64,000 nt of DNA from Balanoglossus misakiensis (taxonomy: Eukaryota > Hemichordata). Shown here in pieces: positions 36,083-46,569 of this stretch. The stretch spans positions 10,354,001 to 10,418,000 of the forward strand of contig CM082579.2 in assembly GCA_040954595.2 (NCBI GenBank), read 5' to 3'. The first letter of the stretch is position 1; every line of letters starts with the position of its first letter. Position numbers and translations under genes: made by a program. A model generated the notes under the pieces. That model ran no database searches. It saw only the letters and a program-made list of their open reading frames with translations, and was not told the DNA's origin.

Positions 36083-39000
36083 TTAATGACTCTCACCATG
36101 CTTCAGTGTCTCAGTTTCCTCGGCATTGTCCTTGACCTTGAGCAATGATAAAAAAACAAAGACATACATAAATGGTGGTCCTGGTGGTGGTGGTGGGAGG
36201 GTAGGAGGAGGAGGAAATGATGAGGTTCAACGGGCCTTTATGACAAACCTGTAACAAACCAACTACATGTATTGAACTTACATTTTTCTTTCTTTTTCGT
36301 CTTTTCAAAACAACTCTCTTACGATATGCCACTGCGACGACTACTAGTGTTACCACAATGCACACAGCACCGAATGTTAGGAACATGTGTATCTGCACAC
36401 TCGTACTGTTAGTGCATTCACCTGAAAATCAATAAGGGAAAATATAATGTTATCTCCGCTCGTAGATATGTCGGCTACGTGGCACTTGTACAAGAACGAC
36501 TTTGTTTTTGTGTAAGCGATTGCAACGTACAGACAAACAGTCTACAACTGGAGAATGATTTACCTGCACCTGTTCGTACACCAGCAGTAAACGATTTTTC
36601 TTGCTCCATACAATGGTGTTTTGCTACGCACGTATACGTCCCAGAATGCCTCTCGTCAGTCTTAGCTATCGTTAGGTTGCTACATATGTGGTAGTCTGGG
36701 CCCACTTCCTCCCACTCCGTCTGGATAGAGATGACGCCAATTGCCGAAAGCACTTGGTCGTTGAAAAGCCACGAAACATTGGCGGCCGGACTGCTTGAGT
36801 TCACAAAACAAATCGCCGTCAACGTCACTGCGGAGACCACATTGACGGTCGAGTTGTTCACATCATGCATATGATCACTGCCGACCGATATATATAAGTC
36901 CAAGCGGACTGGGGCTGGAAAAGAAGTGGAAAAACAATAAAATGTATCTCCAAAATAAACATATATACAATAGGCGGTAGCTCATCTTGTAACCGTTTTA
37001 CAATTTTCTCTAGGGTCTGTGGTTTTACGTACATATATCTGCAACACATTTCTCTGAACATAGCGTTTTTCCGCTCATTCATGTCGTAAGTCGGGTAACG
37101 TGACAAATACTAAACGCGGTGTGTGTTGTCACATCTGCGGCTGCGAGTACGAGATGTGAACTTACCACAAACACGCAAGTGGACGACACCTGTCAACTGC
37201 GTCGATTCATGTGGGTTGCTATTAGGCGACTCTGCTGTCACTAAACACTGATAGTCAGTCTCATCAGAGAGCGCTATTCTTCTGAGACTCAGTGAAAGCA
37301 TGTCTTCCATGGCATACTTGTCTGTATCAATGTACTTTGAATACCCATCCGAGAATTTTTGTGCGATAAACCTTCTTTCCTCCGCTAACGTCCATCTTCC
37401 CATGGTCAACTTGTGATTACCTAGTTCAACAAGACACACAATAGTTGCATCTCTGCCGAGGCAGACGCACACCTCGGCTTCAACAAATGTCACTGAAAAG
37501 AAGTAAGACAAAAACGCACGATTTACAATTATAATTTCACCGATGTTGACTGTATTGATCCATCAGGATAAGTTGGCCATGCCAACACTACTAACAACGC
37601 GATTAATATTTTGTTATATTTTGTTATACTAATATTTAAATGGAACATTTTGTTGATTGGTCGTCCTATTCAGACTCTTATCATGAATGTAAAACAAATA
37701 CTTGAAAAATTCCTATCCATCTACGTATGCATGCGGAACGTGCGCGATGACGTATACATCCACTGGCCAGTCCCATATAAGGCTAGAGCCTGGGATAGAG
37801 CAAAGTCCGCATCGCTCAATAAATTGCAGGTACAAAACATGGTGATTGCATCACCCAACAAAGTGGCGTGATCGAGACAATTGACAACAATGGTTTCTGT
37901 CGATATAAACAGGAACTAAGGAGATTATTGAGTTGTCGACTCACAAACCATCATAATCTAATGCATTAAGACTTGTACTGCGCGCGAGGCACGTATAACC
38001 ATTTCATATCGGAACAGATCACCACAGACCCCAATATTAAAATTTCAATTTTCACCGCTTCAGTTAACAAATTTGGAACCATAACGATATGATCATAAAA
38101 CGAAATATTAGTCGGTTATACTGTTTTCCCGTTTATGACTCTTTTTCCATATTAGGCAAAAATGTAAATTCAGCAGTGGTCATTTTTCACATCTTACACA
38201 GCTAATTTGCATATTTTTGGCATTGACACCTTCATTTGAACAAACTCCCATCTACAGCCCCTAATGCATCTACACAACAACTATTGAGGTCATACGCGCA
38301 GCGGTTTTCAAGTTTTTGATGTGGACGGACATACAGACATACATCCATACATCCATCCATCCATACATCCATCCATCCATACATACAGACGCAACCGATC
38401 CCATAGGGTCCCATGGTACATACCAATGGGACCTAAAAATCACGGACGCGTACCCAGCTGATGTACATGTGTAATGCCGTGGTAAAATTCTAAATAACAT
38501 TCATCATGGTAAACTATAAAAATAAAACCGGAATGAAAAGACCATGAATCAAAGGAATTCAAACATGCAATGCTTTATTTTCTATACGGAATGAACTTTG
38601 TCGAAAAAAGAAACACAATTCAAGATCGACTGATTGGGCTGCATTTGCAATCATGGTGCATCGTGAATTAACACTTGTTTTCGTATCATTTTTTTCTGTA
38701 CACTGATATTTGAAACGAGTTAAATATATTGTTGCTTTCCCCTTTCATTTCTACTGGATATGATTCTTTGAACGTTTCGTTATTCCTAAATCAAACAGCG
38801 ACGCTTGGCCGCCTGGTGCAGTTATCTCTTGCTGAAATGGTCAGCGATTTTGTAAATGACGTTTCACAAGATTATAAAACGGATCTTTTGAGTGAATGAC
38901 AGTTAAATATATCAGACAAATTCAAACTTTTGAACCTGCAGCAAGATTGAAAATGACGGTCAAAAGGTGTGACGTCCTCGGACAATTTCATCAATTACAT

Positions 39001-40177
39001 CGTGTCCTCTTTTCGTGCCTGTGGTGGCAATTTGTATAATTTAAATAGGAAAAGAGACACGATGCAAAAACAACAGCATAATGTCCTCCTTGCTATTGCA
39101 TGACTCGTCTCACAGTCATGGAAACTAGTCTAAAATCTAGGGAGAAGTATCTTGCAAACGCAAATTTGGTTTTTATGTGTCTAATTTCAGGAGTATAGCG
39201 AAGACATTGTCAAAATCTCACGAAGAGCTCGTTGTACAGCTCGCAACTCAAATAGCCATGCTGGCCAAGAAAAAGGGGCCTCACAGATTGACACTAGCCA
39301 TGAAAACTTAAGGTGGCATTGCATGAAACCGTCGAGACTTTATCAGAGGCCTATTTCTCATCAAAGACAAAGTTAAAACCCCCATAAACCATATATATTC
39401 TGGAAGCTGAGATTTTGAACTTTTGTTTAAGTTGCAAAGATCATTGATCCCCGGAAATGGTGGCGATTTTGGGTGAAAAAATCCATTTTTTGATATTATG
39501 TCATGAAATTTAAAATAGGTAAAAAAGTTGACCATGCATCATGCATCTTAATATGTCATTCGAAACTAGAGTACACGTGCAAAAAAACGGTAATTTTGTT
39601 TTGCGTTATCTGCTTCCATTGAGGAGTAACAGCGTTTGAAAGTTAGATTTTTAGTAAAATTTGATCAAATGCACGGTGAGTTGTATTGAATCAGAGTTTA
39701 TTCCCGCCAGGGACACTTTATCGACTAACAAAAATACCGTTTTGTTGGATGGGTCATACACAATCCCCAGTTAAAATTTGAGCAAATTCGGCCAACGCAG
39801 AGCGAAGCTATTTTCGTCTCAAGTTGTCAAGAGCAGCGAAAAAGCAAACTGAGAAAAACGGCCATTTGCATTGTTGACACCTATTTGTTAAGCTGTTAAC
39901 TCATTCAGAAAAGTGCTATTTTGGGGTGATTATGCACCATTTCCGCCAAGACGTATTAGTCAGGGTGTGGGTCAGTATTAGGCCTACCGATTTATGTAAA
40001 AAAAGTAAAATTTGGCAAAAATCACAACTTTTCATGCAATGCCAGTGTATCTGGAAATACTTGAAAAGGGCGGAAAAATCAAAATGGGAAACGTTTGCGC
40101 CAAACAAATAATATCAAAGACGTACCTGTGGCCATGAGGAAAACAACACAGCCTGGCACAATTTTGGTAACCACCAT
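36083..40177 (-). CDS. Immunoglobulin-superfamily membrane receptor, two Ig domains (new gene model)
   Basis: Minus-strand exons: 40126-40177 (signal peptide MVVTKIVPGCVVFLMATV), 37166-37492 (V-like Ig), 36564-36914 (second Ig), 36282-36421 (TM) and a terminal exon starting at 36130 or 36136 and ending at 36083. Exons 1 to 4 chain in phases 1-1-1-0 and give 290 codons; the total is about 305-307 aa. Ig1 has C (ATIVCLVE), W (GRWTLAEE) and the D-x-Y-x-C end (DETDYQCLV). Ig2 has TAICFVN, VSWLFND and SGTYTCVA with several N-glycosylation sites. The TM is about MFLTFGAVCIVVTLVVVAVAY, followed by a strongly basic KRVVLKRRKRKK stretch and a short acidic tail (NAEETETLK). The architecture recalls nectin/CADM-like or butyrophilin-like receptors, but no orthologue is recognised. 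Intron 1 (2.6 kb) is full of repeats. An alternative terminal exon could begin at the acceptor before GTTTGTCATAAAGG (about 36249). Confidence 0.75.
38160..38437 (+). repeat. Repeat family B, copy 3 (3' end), inside intron 1 of the minus-strand receptor
   Basis: TTTGCATATTTTTGGCATTGAC, then ACACAGC/CAGCGGTTTTCAAG and TTTTTGATGTGGACGGACAT, then a CATCCATACATCC microsatellite (about 38338-38390), then CAACCGATCCCATAGGGTCC. It closes with a terminal hairpin (38407-38433). The same order occurs at 48715-48984. Confidence 0.8.
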
Positions 40178-41010
40178 GCCTGCAGATAGAGTTAGCCAGA
40201 AAGATTTGTGGAGTGTGTCCAACATTGCATTAATTGTGCGTGAAAAATAAGTGTGACTGCAAAGTAATATGCTTCGTCGCAATTGGTTGAAACCAGGCTT
40301 AAGGACAGCGTATGGGGTAGTCTTGTCCCCTGCCCAAATCCCATCGCTGACTGCGCTACGCTAAAGGAAAGGGGGCAGGATTGGGGCAGGGGACCAGACT
40401 ACGTATGGGGTCATCTACAGGATTGCATCACCCAATAAAGAACGGGGGTATTTGACCTCATCAGAATAAATGTCATCAGTAGCAAGATTGGCATCACGCC
40501 TTCGTTTTACAGACGCTACTTTTTGCTCATTTTCGGCGTATTTACTTCAAGTGGTTCTCCACAACCCAAACTGAAATATAAGGGGTTCAAGTTGTTTATG
40601 GGAGTGAAGTGGTCAGCTAGATCGTATCATCCAGCAACCACGTAGATAAAGAAAGCGACAGGCAAATATTGATTTAAATCTTCCTGGAGGTCTAACTGAA
40701 CAATAAGAAACCATGTGGGAGTCACCATTTCCATAGAACAGATAGACCCTCCAATGATTTTTTTTCTATAATTGTGTCTGTGATTTTCCAATGTGCTTCT
40801 GCTTGAAAAGGGCGGGGAAAAAATCATCAGTCATATTTCATTCACATGTCCAGCAATCCTCTTTCCTTGTTTTAGAATCCCAATAATTTCTTTTGTCCTC
40901 AGCGATCCATATGGCGTTGAACCTACACAGGTAGAGATTAAAATAAGATAGAATAGGATTAGGTGATTTGGAAAATAAATCATTTAAGTTGACAGATTTG
41001 CAGATTTTTA
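40178..41010. other. Upstream region of the minus-strand receptor
   Basis: It should contain the 5' UTR and promoter of the receptor gene. GGGGCAGGGGAC-type sequence occurs in opposite orientation at about 40321-40332 and 40382-40400. No coding region is supported. Confidence 0.4.
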
Positions 41011-41482
41011 TTAATAAAAGACATTGTTTCTTGTAAAAGCATAGTCATGTCAACGTGACAAAGGTATTATCGCCCTTTGTTTGGTTCGCCGAAAAAGTAA
41101 GACAGAAACTCTCTGTAGTTTGCCATAAGCTAAATTCTTCCGGAAACGGGCGGATTTTTTTCAATCCGCGGCGGTTAATAAATATTGGTGCTGCCAATCG
41201 ATATTATCATGAAATCGCACATTCTTTTCGAAAATAATCCCTTTAAGCTGACCGTGTATAGATACCAAATTGGTTTCGGTTGTCAGTGTGAACAAGCATT
41301 CATTTTAGTCACCGCGGGGGACGGAATTTTGTCAAATTAATAAAAGACATTGTTTCTTGTAAAAGCATAGTCATGTCAACGTGACAAAGGTATTATCGCC
41401 CTTTGTTTGGTTCGCCGAAAAAGTAAGACAGAAACTCTTTGTAGTTTGCCATAAGCTAAATTCTTCCGGAAACGGGCGGATT
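41011..41482 (+). repeat. Recent partial tandem duplication (146-bp copies, 326-bp offset)
   Basis: 41011-41156 and 41337-41482 are almost identical (one mismatch seen, CTCTCTG vs CTCTTTG). Both start TTAATAAAAGACATTG and end GGGCGGATT. The 180 bp between them is unique, as expected if one 326-bp unit was duplicated and the second copy is incomplete. Confidence 0.9.
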
Positions 41483-41860
41483 GTTGCCACGTTGTGTTGC
41501 GGCGTAGCTACTAATTTGGACTTGCCCGTGTGAGCTATTCTGTTCCTCGCCGGCTTGGAAGCTGTGCCTTATTTCCTGTAAAGTCTTGTTCTCACTAAAA
41601 GTTTCGACACCAGTGTTATGCCAGTGTTTACTCTCTGCAAACACAGGGGATTAGCCCACAGAATCTCTGTGCGTCCACACACTAAACTTTTGGACACTGT
41701 TTTGAAATAAACACCGTCTAAATCGCCATGTTTAGCAACACGGCAACGAACAAAATTGACGACGTCGAGGACATACAGCAACATGTTTCAGTTTCTATAC
41801 CTGCATATGCGTTCTAGACGACTTTGTGACAGTTTTGATAATGTTTAGAAGTAACACGAT

Positions 41861-42650
41861 ATGGCAGAACTGCATAACCTCAGGATTGGTAAACTTAACA
41901 TCACTCCCTCTCCTTTCGTTCGGAATCTTGGTGTTATTCTCAACAGGGATGGCTTTATGTGTGAACATATCAGTCAACTTTGTAGGAACGCATATTTCTC
42001 TTTATCAAGAATCGGTAAAATTCGTAAATTACTCGACAAGCCCACTACCGAGAAACTCATTCATGCATTCGTTACCTCTAGACTCGACTATTGTAACAGT
42101 CTGTTCTATGGCATCTCAAATGACCAGCTGATCCGTCTGCAGTCTGTTCAAAATGCAGCAGCCCGTCTCGTCACAGGTACACGCAAATATGACCACATCA
42201 CCCCTGTTTTCATTGATTTACACTGGTTACCTGTGAAAGCTCGTATACAATTCAAAATTTTATTGACTACTTTTAAGATTGTTAGAGGTGGTGCACCGCT
42301 TTATCTGACCGATTTAATTGATCTGTACGTACCGTCAAGAAATCTGCGATCTTCTGAGAAATTACGTTTAACTCCTCCTCGCGGATATTTTAATAAGTCC
42401 TATGGTCAGAGAGCTTTTTCGGTATGTGCCCCTTTGCTGTGGAATGCACTGCCTTCAGAAATTCGTTGTGCCAGAAATACTACATGTACTTCTTTTAAAC
42501 GTTGTTTGAAGACCCATCTTTTTAACAAGTTTTACTCGTAACTGTAGTAGTTGTTTTTTTGTATCTTTTTAATACTTGTGTTCAGCGCACTGAGACGTTT
42601 GTGGAGTGCGTTTTTAAGAATTAAATATTAATATTATTATTATTAAATGA
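41861..42650 (+). mobile_element. 5'-truncated CR1/L2-like non-LTR retrotransposon
   Basis: An open frame (41861-42541, 226 aa) encodes the end of a reverse transcriptase: NLGVILNRDG, SRLDYCNSLFYGI, LQSVQNAAARLVTGTRKYDH, DLHWLPVKARIQFKI, FSVCAPLLWNALP and the terminal FKRCLKTHLFNKF. This is the classic C-terminus of CR1/L2-clade ORF2 proteins. It ends in a (TTA)n-like tail (about 42620-42645), as many such elements do. The catalytic RT core and the endonuclease are missing, so the copy is dead by truncation although this frame is intact. Confidence 0.85.
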
Positions 42651-42918
42651 ATGTTAATCCATAAATGGAAAATGCCTCAGCTTTTCGGTGATCGAGAGAA
42701 CCTTCCGAAAGTTGGTAGCAGACAGAAGTGTTGCAGACCTGGCAAACTGCGAATGGTTTGAAAACCACTCGCGTCCAGTGTGATTGACCATGTCTTCTCT
42801 TTTTACATCCATGGATTGACTTAACAATGGAAACTGACCAAAGACAGTGGGCTGTACCTAATAAACATACCCAAAAGTCACTGCAGGGTGGCGCTTTTGA
42901 ACGGTGTTTGTTTATCTT

Positions 42919-43112
42919 TGCGTTCTCACTGACTACATGTATTTGCGTCGGAGCGCTGGCCCAGCACTGGCCCTGACCCGCCACCCATCGCCGTCGCAAA
43001 TCAACACTGGCGTAACACCGGCGTAAAGCGTTCTCACTTGTTTTATTCCGTCGGTGTCAAATCTACACCGTTGTAGCACCGGTGTAAACGTGCCAGTGAG
43101 AACGCCACATAA
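42919..43112. mobile_element. Candidate MITE with GCGTTCTCACTG ends
   Basis: GCGTTCTCACTG near 42920 is matched in inverted orientation by CAGTGAGAACGC near 43096-43107. A third copy of the motif (GCGTTCTCACTTG, about 43028) lies inside. The interior carries ACACCGGYGTAA inverted blocks. It is non-coding, and no clear target duplication was seen. Confidence 0.45.
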
Positions 43113-44180
43113 CACTGGTCTGGAAACCGCGCCCAGAAGTCGTGCTATATCATGGGGAATACAACGCCCGGGGACTGCTGAGCTGAAAGATAGTAGCCCT
43201 GGCAACGATCAGGGTCGCTTAGTAACGAATGGATAACGAGTGATCTATCAAATGTTGATGGGCGCCAGTGGTTGGATGATATAATTAACAAAGCTTGGTT
43301 ATGAATATTTATACACCTTCAAAACCACTCCCACATCCCGTCGCGGGAATTTCACACATGACTCCACCTCTATTTCCTTATTTAGAATGCGATGATGTCA
43401 TTTGGTTTACATTGAGTGACCAATTAGCTTACACGCAAGATTTACCACCCGTGTCGTTCTGCGCACAGAATTCTGTGCGTAAATAGAGACTGTCCCCGGG
43501 TGTCTCTTTTCGACGCCCTGGTCTAGGGGAATTCGTCTGAAAGCCGTGCCGTCTACCGGGGAATTGTGCCAGAACGTTACTCGGACTGAACGTCGCTGTT
43601 GGGACTGCCGTGGTGCTGGTCGCGTTCGTCGTGCGCTACGGAAGCTTGGACTTTAGTCTTTCATTTCCCACACCTGGTCATATTTAAGGTAGTCATTTAT
43701 TTTTGTGTTTTTCCCCAGTGTACAATCTTTTTATATTTACCAATGTTTAGTTGTAGTAATTAATAAAAGTTTCCATAAGCAAGGAAATGTTGGTCAGAGA
43801 GAGTCGTCTGGGAATCGACAGGTTTCGCTGCTTGCTGCATATGTTCAAATATTGCACCAAAACCATTTTCAGCAACCACGATCTGTCAAATTTTAGTCAG
43901 TTCCATAGGCATCGCCATGCAATTTGCAGTGTGGGGCTGGTAAAATCAAGTGTTGATGTTTTTTCTGAGTTAATTTTTATAAAAATTTCATGTCGGTTTT
44001 TGGATTTGTCACAGCGAGTAAGCTCAGCTCGCTGGATTTTGTTCGTGTTGGAGACACTGCTACTTGTAATTTCTGTGTCCGACCGTAATTTTCCGGACAC
44101 TCGACAGCATAGTCAGCCTTTTGAATACTTAATGAGTGATAATAACCACGCCCACTTTGCGCGCTCAGTCCGAAGACTGT
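43113..44180. other. Unannotated spacer
   Basis: Only chance ORFs. CGACGCCCTGGTCT at 43511-43524 repeats 14 bases of the arm of the palindromic element at 46503-46560. Confidence 0.4.
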
Positions 44181-44484
44181 GTGATAGCCCAGGACCATGT
44201 GTTCTGAAGCACGGGGATTTAACCTAACTAAAATCCCAACTAATGTTGAACCTAAAAAAAAAAGCTATTAAACAAAATCGTTCGACCATTTTTCCGTCAT
44301 TACTTATTTTTACCGAATGTTTTTATATTTAATTTGAATTTTTATTATATTACTGTAATACCGATTTAATATTGTTTGCTCATTTTATAGCGCTTTCAGC
44401 TATTTTTTGAGGTTCAACATTAGGTGGGATTTTAGCTATAGGTTAAATCCCCATGCCTTATAACACATGTTCCTGGGCTAGCAC
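44181..44484. mobile_element. Foldback element, ~73-bp imperfect inverted repeats
   Basis: 44181-44252 and 44411-44484 are reverse complements with few mismatches; both contain GGTTCAACATTAG, GGGATTTTAG, GGTTAAATCCCC and ACACATG...TCCTGGGCTA. The ~158-bp middle is very AT-rich and non-coding. The ends give no obvious target duplication. Confidence 0.8.
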
Positions 44485-45600
44485 TCACTTGCCAAGCGAA
44501 GCCATCAATTCATGTAAACAAGCGATAAATACTGCCGCGACAGTTCTTGAAAGAATCGCCGCCACTCAGAGTCCGTCTACACAAGCTGTAAGGCCACAGA
44601 CGCCCAAAGCGACGTCTCTACCAAGGCAAGTTAGGGAAAATTTCGCCAATCCAGATTTGTTCCTCCCGCGCCAAAGATCAACTCGCAATGGAAGACAAAC
44701 ATTTTGATCGCGATCTAGGTGTCGACCGAGATCTTCCCGTTCAACCTTGTCAACAGATCCAAAATGGACACGTTCGTGGGTGTGTCTCGCGTGTAAAGAA
44801 TCTGATGTGGCACCAAAACCAAGAGATCGCGTGGAGTTGACAAAATCCATACAGCAAGTCTGATGTTGTTAAACACTTCATTTGGAATATTGTGGTTTAG
44901 CGCTAATGAAACCAATTCTTCTTCTAAGAAAAGCAAGTTTTCTGATAAATCAATAAATTGATAAGCATCAGTTTTTTAGTCAAGTGACTGAGCGATATCA
45001 CGAAGGTCTTGGCAAACAGACAACATTGCCGCCAGAGCAAAGTTCGATGGGAGGTGGACAGGGACCATGTTTAATTAAAGGCACTTAAGCTGTAACTTTT
45101 GGGATAATTTTCATAATTTTTGTTTCAAACTGTACTACCAATAGTCCATGCAGATAAAGGCAGTGAACTATACACAAGCATTATAAACCCTAAATATGAG
45201 TGCATATGCAAGTTTTAACCAGATAAATAATAAAGCTTTGCCGCAAGCGATTATGGCCGCCACCGTGGGAAAATGAAAGAAACAATGAAAATGTCGCATT
45301 TCCGGTTGTGAAACTTCATAAACAAAACATGATCTCATCCACTTGAGCTCATGGAAGTAAATGTACACCACTGAGACATCAGATTTTCATTTTTCATTGC
45401 AATATTGCACTTTTTTAAAAATTTCAGGAATTTTCGTTTTTCTTTAATTTTTGGCCATTTTGTCATAAATAAGTGTTGAGCTTGATATATTATCATGAAA
45501 TAGCATTTAATAGATATAATTAAAAGCATATATGAGATTATTTAAAACATTGATTTTTTATCCAGTTGCAGCTTACGTGCCTTTAAGGAAGTGTGGCGTT
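44485..45600. other. Unannotated spacer
   Basis: The reading frame 44453-44707 begins inside the foldback arm and has no recognisable domain. The remainder is AT-rich non-coding DNA. Confidence 0.35.
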
Positions 45601-45609
45601 AAATAAATC

Positions 45610-45862
45610 AGACTGCTAATAACAATTCACCACCAAATCGTTCACCAACTAAAAATTCGGCACCTAATCATAAACCTGCAAATAATTCAGCACCAAAAAT
45701 GCGGCACCTAATCATAACGCTGCTAATAATTCAGCATCAAATATTTTACCTACTAATAATTCGGCACCTAATTATAAAGCTTTGAAAAATCCAGCGCTAA
45801 ATCGTTTACCTGCTTATAATTGAGCACATAATTGCTAATAATCAGCACCTATCTATGCAAAT
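45610..45862 (+). repeat. Degenerate ~30-bp minisatellite that reads as a decayed Asn/Ser/Ala/Pro peptide repeat
   Basis: About eight diverged units of the form CTAATAATTCAGCACCWAATC. In one frame the left units read NSAPNHKPANNSAP-like decapeptides. Later units are shifted by indels and carry stops. Confidence 0.65.
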
Positions 45863-46159
45863 GTAAAATGTTTAGCAAATAATGATAAAAATAGTCAATA
45901 ATACTAAATAGCAAAAAGCATTAATCGAATTATTTTAGTTTTGGCGGGGATCTCACCCTATAATGGCGCAGTATTTTTATTAATCGGCAAGTGCTTTGCC
46001 ACAACATCGAAACAATCAAAACACATGCCTGTTGAACATTTATGTCTCACAGTAGGGGAAAATAAATTATTGCTAATGAACATTTTTTTAATTATGTAGG
46101 ATCCGCTTGCTGATCAGCTTGATCCGCGTCAGTCAGGTTGATGTTTTCTATCTTAAAGG

Positions 46160-46250
46160 CGGAGCTTCCCTATAAATAGGGGTAGCCAACTGGCGGCGTT
46201 CATTGTGTAAATTGACTCTGAAGGGTGACAGCTGACACACGTTCCCGAGA
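46160..46250 (+). promoter_or_regulatory. Candidate TATA-type core promoter
   Basis: TATAAATAGG at 46171-46180 has AAAGGCGGAGC just upstream and an ATG-initiated ORF 71 nt downstream. It could drive a host transcript or belong to an LTR-type element. The start site is unknown. Confidence 0.35.
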
Positions 46251-46505
46251 ATGCATGATTTTCCGAGGTTTTCGACTGCAAAATCCTTCACAATGCATAC
46301 AAATTCCACCATGAAAATGTATCCTACCGATTTATGGCGTAAATTCCCCAGACAGACGCGAATCAGAGGTGATTTTCAGCTTTTTTGGCGTCGACTGTGG
46401 CGAGTCGAGCCCACAACTTCAGCCGAGATCGTAGATGTGCAATTGACTACTCACTTTTCGATGTCATGTAAAAAACACGAGTTGATCAATCGACGTAAAA
46501 TGTAG
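46251..46505 (+). CDS. Hypothetical 84-aa ORF ended by a palindromic insertion
   Basis: It begins MHDFPRFSTAKSF and is Arg/Trp-rich (LWRKFPRQTRIRGDF, LFWRRLWRVEP). No family is recognised. The stop codon TAG (46503-46505) is the first triplet of the 58-bp palindrome inserted there. Skipping the insertion and one copy of its 9-bp duplication leaves the frame open for roughly 30 more codons. Its position behind a TATA box makes it worth noting, but it may be chance. Confidence 0.3.
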   Translation: MHDFPRFSTAKSFTMHTNSTMKMYPTDLWRKFPRQTRIRGDFQLFWRRLWRVEPTTSAEIVDVQLTTHFSMSCKKHELINRRKM

Positions 46506-46569
46506 CCCGGAGACCAGGGCGTCGATCTAGAATCTTTCCGACGCCCTGGTCTCCGGGCTACGTAAAATG
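46494..46569. mobile_element. 58-bp palindromic insertion with 9-bp target-site duplication
   Basis: 46503-46524 and 46539-46560 are perfect 22-bp inverted arms (TAGCCCGGAGACCAGGG...) around a 14-nt loop. The element is bounded exactly by CGTAAAATG on both sides (46494-46502 and 46561-46569). A 9-bp duplication is typical of Mutator-like transposition. Confidence 0.85.

Noticed and set aside
38232-38500. Met/Asp/Trp/Gly-rich minus ORFs
   Set aside because: They arise from the CATCCATACATCC microsatellite at the end of repeat family B.
41011-41482. LTR pair of a retrotransposon
   Set aside because: Only 180 bp separate the copies, with no primer-binding site, TG...CA ends or coding region; a tandem duplication is simpler.
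45610-45862. CRISPR-like array
   Set aside because: Units are directly tandem without unique spacers, are strongly diverged, and the genome is animal.
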